Below are positions 37,879 through 44,041 of a DNA stretch of 44,041 nt, one piece after another. Within the stretch, counting starts at the first letter, position 1. Each line of letters starts with the position of its first letter. This stretch comes from Shewanella sp. (GTDB lineage Bacteria; Pseudomonadota; Gammaproteobacteria; Enterobacterales; Shewanellaceae). The stretch covers positions 1-44,041 of the forward strand of contig JAJNAU010000013.1 of assembly GCA_021462625.1 (NCBI GenBank). The letters are read 5' to 3'. Under the pieces are notes generated by a model. The model did no database searches. It was not told where the DNA came from and worked only from the letters and a program-made list of their open reading frames with translations. A program made the position numbers and the translations under genes.

Positions 37879-39234
37879 ATGATAGTGAAAATCAGTCCAA
37901 GAGGCAGTATGGTACAACTTTCACAGCTGGAAGTGGATTCACTTAAGCAAAGTGCCAAAAGTGATCTCTACCAGCTGTATCGCCGCTGTTCGCTGGCCGT
38001 GCTGTCATCCGGTCTCAAGAGCGACAACGCGGCCGCGCTGTTCGATAAGCACAGCGACTTTCAAATCAACGTCCTGCAGCGGGAGCGCGGGCTCAAACTG
38101 GAATTGGTGAATCCCCCCACCGAGGCCTTTGTCGATGGTCAGATAATCGTCGGCATTCAGGAACACCTGTTTGCGGTACTGCGGGATATCCTGTACCTGT
38201 CGACCAAGTACACCAACCTTAAACATATCAACCTGACTAACGCCACTCACATTACCAACGTGGTGTTTGATATTCTGCGCAACGCCCAGGCTATCCCGAC
38301 TGAGCGGGATCCCAACATAGTCGTATGCTGGGGCGGTCACTCCATCAATGCCATAGAGTACAAATACACCAAGGACGTCGGCTATCAACTGGGCTTGCGG
38401 GGCATGGATATCTGCACCGGCTGTGGCCCGGGGGCAATGGAGGGACCAATGAAAGGCGCTGCCATCGGCCATGCCAAACAGCGCATCAAAAATGCCCGCT
38501 ACATTGGCCTGACCGAGCCTAGCATTATCGCCGCTGAGCCCCCCAATCAGATTGTCAACGAACTGGTGATCCTGCCGGATATCGAAAAACGTCTGGAAGC
38601 CTTTGTGCGACTGGGTCATGGCATCATTATTTTCCCCGGTGGCGCAGGCACGGCAGAAGAGTTTCTGTATCTGCTGGGCATTCTGCTTAACCCTCAGAAC
38701 CAAGACATGATTTTCCCGCTGGTGCTTACCGGACCCAAAGAAAGCGCCAACTACTTCAGCCGTATTGATGACTTTGTTGGTGCCACGCTGGGCGAAGCAG
38801 CCCAGAGCAAGTACCAGATCATCATTGATGATCCTGAGCAGGTAGCCCGGGTGATGAAAGAAGGAGTGGGAGAGGTCAAAAACTATCGCCGTAGTACCGG
38901 CGATGCTTATCAGTATCAGTGGTCACTGAAAATTGAACCTGAGTTTCAGTTGCCCTTCCAGCCAAGCCATGAGGTGATGGCTAACCTCAATCTGAGTTTC
39001 CAGAACAACAAAGCAGAACTGGCAGCCAACCTGCGCCGGGCTTTCTCTGCCATAGTAGCAGGTAATGTGAAGGCCGAAACCATTGCCCTGATTGAAAAAC
39101 TGGGACCATTTGATATCCACGGCGATCCCGCGTTGATGGATATGATGGATACACTGCTCAACGCCTTTGTAGAACAGCAACGCATGAAATTGCCCGGCAG
39201 CGCCTATGTGCCCTGCTACCGAATAATAAAGTAA
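37879..39234 (+). CDS. ppnN: PpnN, nucleotide 5'-monophosphate nucleosidase (LOG family)
   Basis: 451 residues, nearly collinear with E. coli PpnN/YgdH (454), from [16 protein letters not shown] to the C-terminal [12 protein letters not shown]. The LOG-family core has [28 protein letters not shown] and the ribose-phosphate loop [16 protein letters not shown]. It splits purine and pyrimidine monophosphates to base and ribose 5-phosphate; in E. coli it is activated by (p)ppGpp. AAGGAG lies before the ATG. A decayed xni begins at the base after its stop codon. Confidence 0.96.
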   Translation: MIVKISPRGSMVQLSQLEVDSLKQSAKSDLYQLYRRCSLAVLSSGLKSDNAAALFDKHSDFQINVLQRERGLKLELVNPPTEAFVDGQIIVGIQEHLFAVLRDILYLSTKYTNLKHINLTNATHITNVVFDILRNAQAIPTERDPNIVVCWGGHSINAIEYKYTKDVGYQLGLRGMDICTGCGPGAMEGPMKGAAIGHAKQRIKNARYIGLTEPSIIAAEPPNQIVNELVILPDIEKRLEAFVRLGHGIIIFPGGAGTAEEFLYLLGILLNPQNQDMIFPLVLTGPKESANYFSRIDDFVGATLGEAAQSKYQIIIDDPEQVARVMKEGVGEVKNYRRSTGDAYQYQWSLKIEPEFQLPFQPSHEVMANLNLSFQNNKAELAANLRRAFSAIVAGNVKAETIALIEKLGPFDIHGDPALMDMMDTLLNAFVEQQRMKLPGSAYVPCYRIIK

Positions 39235-39621
39235 ATTAATACCTTACTGATTATTAATAGACTCAATCTGATCAGGCGTATCCATGCTGCTATGGGCTCC
39301 CAGGTCGATATGGACGCCCTGATCATTAGCATTTCCAACACCTGCAACAAATTAGTCCCTTTCCATGGTCCTAGCCTTGTCTGATGTGATTATTGTCTGG
39401 GACTGTCCCAACAAGAGCTGGCATAAGCTGTTATATGCCGGCGACAAAAAGAGCTGCAGGCCCATACCCGAGGATCTGGCAGCCACCTTGCCCACTAAAA
39501 ATGATCAGCCATCAGGGATAGGCCATCATTGTGTCAACCGTTCGGGGCTTTGCCCAGTTAACCCATCCGGCCATCCGACAGTGGGATCAGGCGTTAACAG
39601 CCTGCTCAACACAGGCTGTTA
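39235..39621 (+). pseudogene. xni: Decayed xni (exonuclease IX / flap endonuclease-like protein)
   Basis: Three frames in order give recognisable pieces of Xni. Frame 1 (39235-39384): TLLIINRLNLIRRIHAAMG ... LVPFHGPSLV, ending in TGA at 39382. Frame 2 (about 39385-39505): VWDCPNKSWHKLLY, CRPIPE and DLAATLPTK, where the roughly 30 codons expected between the last two appear deleted. Frame 3 (about 39520-39621): AIIVSTVRGFAQLTHPAIRQWD, where the family has VSTDKG. The start codon position holds ATT, and the C-terminal half is missing. Xni normally binds DNA flaps. The fragment abuts the end of the S9 gene. Confidence 0.85.
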
Positions 39622-39632
39622 GTGTCCTACTC

Positions 39633-42416
39633 TCAGTCCTTTTTATATCTCCGATAGGCCTCGCCTTCGGCCAGCCACTCAGGCGCTGGCTTGCCTTTCA
39701 GATAATGGTCGAAATACTCCATCATGCGGATGCTGTAATCCACCTTGTTGGGGTATTTCTTCAGGTGGTGCGGCTCATCTTCGTATTGCAGGAACACCAC
39801 ATCCTTTCCTGCACGGCGCATCGCCAGATACATCTCAACCCCCTGCTCCCAAGGCACAGCATCATCCTTATCACCAAACATAATCATCATAGGTGTGCGA
39901 ATACGATCGGCGTAGAACACCGGCGAGTTCTCTATATATTTGTTCGGCGCCGCCAGCAGGCTCTCACCGATGCGACTCTGGCCGGTCTCATACTGGAACT
40001 GACGCGCAAGCCCGGAACCATGGCGAATGCCACTGAACGCACTGGTCATATTGGAGACAGGTGCGCCGCTGACCGCCGCTGTGAACATGTGGGTCTGAGT
40101 GATGGCATAGGCTGTCTGATAACCACTCCAGGAGTGACCGTGCAGACCAATGGCTTTTGGGTCTGCAATACCCATATCGATAATGTGCTGCACCCCGGAA
40201 GTCAGTGCCTGCACCGACGATGGCCCGGGATAACCGACCTCAAAGCGAATATCCGGCAGGAAGACCGCGTAGCCATTGTCGGCATACCAGGCAAAGTTGG
40301 GTCTGTGATTGACCTTCATCCGCGGGAAAGCATGCAAACGATCGCTCATAAAACGGTAGAAATACACCAGCACAGGATAGCGTTTGTCCGCTTCATAGTT
40401 GTTGGGCTTTATCAACACGCCATCGAGTTTGCGACCATCGCCATTGGTCCAGCTCACCAACTCGGCATTGCTCCAACCAAAGCCGTTGCGCTGCTCATCG
40501 AGATACGTCTGCCGCAAAGCTGTCTCGGGCTTAAGGTATTGGGCGGTGTAGAGATCCGGAAACAGATCATAACGCTCTTTGGAGAACACCAACGTCTGGG
40601 CATCATCGGCCCTGGCCAACAGTTTGAGTTTGTAATCACCGTTCATCAACGGCTTAACACCGGCACTGCCGAGGGTCGCCTGATAGAAACCATCGCCCTT
40701 GGTGCGATGACTGTAGCCATGCAACATCAGCGCATCGCCGTTGTCAGGAGTATCCGGCGTATCCCTATCCTGACGCAGTCCGGTCACCCGATACTGAATG
40801 CCTTGCTGACGCCCTTTGCCCGCGGTCAGAGCAAAGCCCTGCTTGGAGGCGGTGTCAAATTGCCAGATGTCATACTTGTCGTAAACCAGAATCCCTTCAT
40901 CATCATCCAGCCACGGGCCAAAGCCATAACCTGGCGCCTCAGAGGGATAGTCATGATCTTCATCGGCAAAAGCAGCGGACTGTCCGGCCGTCAACTCACT
41001 GCGGCGATTGGCAGCGATATCGTACAGATACACATTGCCCTGCTGAAAATACACCACAAATTTGCCATCCGGCGACAACGACGGCATCTCACCACTGGGT
41101 TGCTGGCTAATCAGTAGCTGGCGGTGACCGGTATTCAAATCCACCAGATAGATATCTTTGAAGAATCCCGCCCAGGTGATCATCCGGCGATAAGGAAGAT
41201 CCGAGGTGGCCAGCAGATAGCGGCTTTGAGGCCCCAGCAGCAGATCCGGCACCTGCTCATCGGCCAGCTGTGTCACCTGACCGCTGCCAAGATGCAGTAC
41301 TGCCTGATAGGTACGCTTCAGCTCATTATCATACTGCTTGATTTCGTGAGGCTTGATGCGTGGGTCACCCCCGTGCCAAATCTTCAGATTACGCTGCGCG
41401 GTGATAACATCTGTGTCATATAAGTCGCTTTCCTGCTCCACTTTGACCTGACTAACTGGCGCGACAATTTTCGGTACCCGACCGAAAAACAATCTCCGGT
41501 TGTCAGGGCTGAAATAGAGACGGCCGTAGCGGTTGATAGTCCACTCGGCAGAATTATCCAGCGTCCGGGTTTTACCTGAGTTCAGGTTGACCAGGGTTAA
41601 CTGATACACACGCTCATCGATTGGTGTATCGGCCTTACCGGCCGTATAAGCAAGCCACTCGCCGCTATCACTGAGCGTCAGCGCTCCGGTTTGCGCGGTT
41701 TCAGGCAGGGAAAGCTGTGAGACTTTATCCGTGGCAATGTCATACCAGCTGATAAGGTGCTCATTTTTCGCAATATTATTAATAGCAACTGCAGCGCGGC
41801 CACCGTCTTTGGACAAGGTAAATGCGGTCACATCCTCAAAATCCAGTCGCTTACCCGCAGCAAGCACTACCAAGCTTAAGGTGCTACCTTTATCGGCTTT
41901 ATCTAATTTGACGCGCTTGTCCTGCTTGTTTTTGTTGTTTGCCTCCGCGGTGTCTTTATCGTCGACTTTATCAGGCTCAAACTGAACGGCCAGCAATTTA
42001 CCGTCGTTGGAAAACTGGAAGGATTTGACCCGTTCAAATTTTTGTTGCTCACCGGTTTGCGTATCCAGCAAGACCATATCGTTTTTCAGCTTTTTCTTCT
42101 GCTTAGCAGTGGTGGTTTCCTGCACAAACAAAGAGGGGGAGACTACAGAGGCGACAAATCGACCGTCCGCACTGATCTGAGGTTTAGATGCGCCGGCAAG
42201 TTCATAACTGCGGCTATTATCCAATCGTTTGACCAAAGTACGGCCATCGCCCCGATCAGGGGACGCTTCTACCGCCAACAACTGGCCATTACCAGAAAGC
42301 ACTGGGGATGCCAGCGACTGAAAAGTCATAACATCGTTGAGAGTCAAAGGGTGTTGGTTTGCGGCATTGGCACCAAACGCCAGCAGCATGCCAGAGGCTA
42401 AGGGAAGTAACTTCAA
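39633..42416 (-). CDS. S9 (prolyl oligopeptidase family) serine peptidase, exported
   Basis: 927 residues. The start is TTG at 42416 with GAGG eight bases upstream, and gives a signal peptide (LLPLASGMLLAFGANA). An N-terminal beta-propeller with PD40-type repeats (SADGRFVASV, SPDGKFVVYFQQG) runs to about residue 620. An alpha/beta-hydrolase domain follows, with Ser762 in GHSWSGY, Asp in GDKDDAVPW and His in EDEPHHL. The usual GxSxG element has Ser in place of its last Gly (GHSWS). A low-complexity K/D-rich insert lies near residues 160-175. It probably cleaves short peptides in the periplasm. It is divergent from icd and convergent with the ppnN-xni side. Confidence 0.92.
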   Translation of the reverse strand: MKLLPLASGMLLAFGANAANQHPLTLNDVMTFQSLASPVLSGNGQLLAVEASPDRGDGRTLVKRLDNSRSYELAGASKPQISADGRFVASVVSPSLFVQETTTAKQKKKLKNDMVLLDTQTGEQQKFERVKSFQFSNDGKLLAVQFEPDKVDDKDTAEANNKNKQDKRVKLDKADKGSTLSLVVLAAGKRLDFEDVTAFTLSKDGGRAAVAINNIAKNEHLISWYDIATDKVSQLSLPETAQTGALTLSDSGEWLAYTAGKADTPIDERVYQLTLVNLNSGKTRTLDNSAEWTINRYGRLYFSPDNRRLFFGRVPKIVAPVSQVKVEQESDLYDTDVITAQRNLKIWHGGDPRIKPHEIKQYDNELKRTYQAVLHLGSGQVTQLADEQVPDLLLGPQSRYLLATSDLPYRRMITWAGFFKDIYLVDLNTGHRQLLISQQPSGEMPSLSPDGKFVVYFQQGNVYLYDIAANRRSELTAGQSAAFADEDHDYPSEAPGYGFGPWLDDDEGILVYDKYDIWQFDTASKQGFALTAGKGRQQGIQYRVTGLRQDRDTPDTPDNGDALMLHGYSHRTKGDGFYQATLGSAGVKPLMNGDYKLKLLARADDAQTLVFSKERYDLFPDLYTAQYLKPETALRQTYLDEQRNGFGWSNAELVSWTNGDGRKLDGVLIKPNNYEADKRYPVLVYFYRFMSDRLHAFPRMKVNHRPNFAWYADNGYAVFLPDIRFEVGYPGPSSVQALTSGVQHIIDMGIADPKAIGLHGHSWSGYQTAYAITQTHMFTAAVSGAPVSNMTSAFSGIRHGSGLARQFQYETGQSRIGESLLAAPNKYIENSPVFYADRIRTPMMIMFGDKDDAVPWEQGVEMYLAMRRAGKDVVFLQYEDEPHHLKKYPNKVDYSIRMMEYFDHYLKGKPAPEWLAEGEAYRRYKKD

Positions 42417-42552
42417 GTTTTTCCTCTTCTTATGTTAGGGAAGATGCGAACAAGTCTCCGCACTTTCCTTAAGACTAAAGTTGATTTTGGAGGTTTAGTG
42501 CCCAATATTCGCCACTTAGCGGCATTTATGCAAGTTTACATCTCGTTAAAAG

Positions 42553-42568
42553 GGTGAGATTTCTCACC
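42553..42568. promoter_or_regulatory. Palindromic operator candidate upstream of icd
   Basis: GGTGAGATTTCTCACC is a perfect 16-base palindrome in the 273-bp region between the divergent S9 peptidase and icd genes. It has no T-run, so a protein-binding site is more likely than a terminator. I cannot assign a regulator. Confidence 0.4.
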
Positions 42569-42689
42569 ACTGGGCGTGAAACCCTGGCAAAAAATGTATA
42601 CAATAAACGGGCGATATGTCATAAAACTTACCTGTGAAAGAAACACAGGCGTCGCTACTGCAGTAACGACCAACATGGATGGATTCCTG

Positions 42690-43697
42690 ATGTCAAAAAG
42701 AACGATTACCGTAATCCCTGGTGATGGGATTGGTCCAAGCATCATTGATTCTGCACTGAAGATTCTCGACAAGGCCGGATGTGGTTTTGAATATGAATTT
42801 GCTGACGCCGGCCTTACCGCTCTGGAAAAACATGGCGAGCTGCTGCCTCAACGCACGCTGGATTTGATTGAAAAAAATCGCATTACCCTCAAAGGCCCAC
42901 TGACCACGCCGGTTGGTGAAGGCTTTACCTCTATTAACGTAACTCTGCGCAAGAAGTTTGGCCTGTATGCCAACGTGCGCCCTGTGCAGTCATTCAAAGG
43001 CACTCAGGCCCGTTACGAAGACATTGATATCATCACGGTTCGTGAAAACACCGAAGGCATGTATTCCGGCCTTGGCCAGAAAATCTCTCAAGATGGGGCA
43101 ACAGCCGAAGCCACCAGTATCGTTACCCGCCAAGGTGCCGAGCACATCGCCACCTTCGCCTACGAGCTGGCGCGTAAGGAAAACCGTAAGAAGGTGACGA
43201 TTGTCCACAAGGCCAACATCATGAAATCCACCTCTGGCCTGTTCCTGAAAACAGCCCGTGAAGTGAGCTTGCGCTATCCGGACATCAAGACCGAAGAGAT
43301 GATTGTTGATGCCACCTGCATGAAACTGGTAATGACCCCTGAAAACTTCGACGTTATCGTGACCACCAACCTGTTCGGCGACATCCTGTCTGATCTGTGC
43401 GCAGGTTTAGTGGGCGGGTTGGGTATGGCCCCAGGCGCCAACATCGGCCGCGATGCGGCCATTTTCGAAGCCGTTCACGGCAGTGCGCCGGATATCGCAG
43501 GTAAAAACCTAGCCAACCCGACCTCAGTGATCCTGGCCTCGATCCAGATGCTGGAATACCTGGGCATAGCCGACAAAGCTGCACTTATCCGTAACGCCGT
43601 ATCCGCCGTGATAGAAGAAGGTGACCGCACTACCCGCGACTTAGGTGGCACCTACGGCACTACTGACTTTACTGAAGCCGTGCTTGAACGACTCTAA
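42690..43697 (+). CDS. NAD-dependent isocitrate dehydrogenase (homomeric, IPMDH-like type)
   Basis: 335 residues from the ATG at 42690 (MSKRTITVIPGDGIGPS), with GGAT before it; an in-frame ATG 38 codons upstream adds a tail unlike the family. It has the decarboxylating dehydrogenase signature NLFGDILSDLCAGLVGGLGM and the substrate-binding SINVTLRKKFGLYANVRP, typical of isocitrate rather than isopropylmalate enzymes. The cofactor loop reads HGSAPDIAGK, with Asp-Ile where NADP enzymes have Lys-Tyr, indicating NAD. It converts isocitrate to 2-oxoglutarate in the TCA cycle. It is a single gene with a strong terminator. Confidence 0.92.
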   Translation: MSKRTITVIPGDGIGPSIIDSALKILDKAGCGFEYEFADAGLTALEKHGELLPQRTLDLIEKNRITLKGPLTTPVGEGFTSINVTLRKKFGLYANVRPVQSFKGTQARYEDIDIITVRENTEGMYSGLGQKISQDGATAEATSIVTRQGAEHIATFAYELARKENRKKVTIVHKANIMKSTSGLFLKTAREVSLRYPDIKTEEMIVDATCMKLVMTPENFDVIVTTNLFGDILSDLCAGLVGGLGMAPGANIGRDAAIFEAVHGSAPDIAGKNLANPTSVILASIQMLEYLGIADKAALIRNAVSAVIEEGDRTTRDLGGTYGTTDFTEAVLERL

Positions 43698-43737
43698 TCT
43701 CTTTTTGGTGCAATGACCGCACCACCAAGCTGATAGT

Positions 43738-43771
43738 AAAAAAGGTGAAGCTGAGCTTCACCTTTTTTATT
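43738..43771. terminator. Terminator of the isocitrate dehydrogenase gene
   Basis: A 15-base perfect stem (AAAAAAGGTGAAGCT and its complement around a single G) ends in TTTTTT, 40 bp past the stop. Confidence 0.9.
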
Positions 43772-43949
43772 GGATGTTTGATAAATCGCTAAGGAAATCG
43801 CGAATAAGTCCCGGGCTTCCTGTTCGTTTTTGAATTCTGGAAGTGGCGCATAGCGCTGAGGGATCCCCTGATGATCTACTTAAAAATCATAAAATTAGGG
43901 TGGATGTGCATCTTGTTGCATGATCAAATGGTTTCGCCAAAAACTACAC
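43772..43949. other. Non-coding stretch between the icd terminator and the right repeat
   Basis: These 178 bases contain no open frame I can support. They include the near-palindrome AAGTCCCGGGCTT and an A/T-rich part. They may be flank of the inserted element or an older element remnant; I cannot decide. Confidence 0.3.
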
Positions 43950-44031
43950 TCTAGGGTCTGTTGACCTTTCATGGTTGAATTTTGCTCGTTCTAGACGCGC
44001 TTTAATCGCGACGCAAGGTGTGCCGCCTAGG
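43950..44031. repeat. Terminal 82-bp repeat, right copy
   Basis: This is the exact reverse complement of 8-89. It reads TCTAGGGTCTGTTGACC toward the window end. The ten bases beyond it differ from the corresponding seven at the left end, so the two element copies diverge or the consensus breaks there. Confidence 0.85.
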
Positions 44032-44041
44032 TGTTGGGTCC

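Noticed and set aside
39262..39500. Reading of the post-ppnN stretch as a GAF-domain sensor fragment
   Set aside because: The first frame (LNLIRRIHAAMG) superficially resembles the start of a GAF domain, but the later VWD..SW..LLY and VST..GF.QL pieces fit Xni in order, so the exonuclease IX explanation is better.
39596..39620. Hairpin AACAGCCTG / CAGGCTGTT as the S9 peptidase terminator
   Set aside because: The stem is perfect, but there is no T-run on either strand and it lies inside the xni relic. I could not call it a terminator.
39531..41117. A 528-codon open frame on the plus strand
   Set aside because: Its first 30 codons are the last readable part of the xni relic, and the rest is antisense to the S9 peptidase gene, whose protein has clear motifs. 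The antisense translation is rich in His and Ile with no recognisable domain.

Overview
The window reads as a chromosomal stretch of a Shewanella-like gammaproteobacterium. The evidence is the protein sequences (closest in my recollection to Shewanella homologues) and the gene order psp - sap - fabV - ppiD - hupB - lon - clpX - clpP - tig - tRNAs - folD - cysS - ppiB - lpxH. Both ends carry the same 82-bp sequence in opposite orientation (8-89 and 43950-44031). The window is therefore probably one whole assembly contig that stops at two copies of a dispersed element.

Layout. 174-4097 (minus strand): the phage-shock genes pspA, pspB and pspC, then ycjX and ycjF behind a putative terminator; pspF diverges at 4294. 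A sigma54-type promoter faces pspA. 5513-10869 (plus): the five-gene sapABCDF peptide ABC importer. 10989-12191: fabV, followed by a dead 3' fragment of an IS66-family transposase. 13185-21645 (all minus): a proteostasis block, in transcription order tig, clpP, clpX, lon, hupB, ppiD, with heat-shock-type promoters visible before clpP and lon. 22165-22472 (minus): a tRNA operon Pro(UGG)-Arg(UCU)-His(GUG) with a GC-rich discriminator promoter. 22840-28259: folD, cysS (minus), ppiB-lpxH, miaE (minus) and a Yip1-family membrane protein.

28361-42416 is the more accessory part. It holds a small decayed gene, three large exported peptidases (a tricorn-like S41 protease, an M61 PDZ peptidase and an S9 prolyl-oligopeptidase-type enzyme, all minus), a TPR membrane protein whose C-terminus looks like a worn-out GGDEF domain, an intact diguanylate cyclase right after it, ppnN, and directly behind ppnN a heavily decayed xni (exonuclease IX) pseudogene. 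42690-43697 is an NAD-type isocitrate dehydrogenase.

No CRISPR array, prophage or complete mobile element is present. I see no clearly new multi-gene system. The points most worth a second look are the xni decay, the SapD Walker A lysine-to-arginine change, the vestigial GGDEF next to an active cyclase, the terminator-like hairpin just upstream of ppiD, and the long leader of tig.
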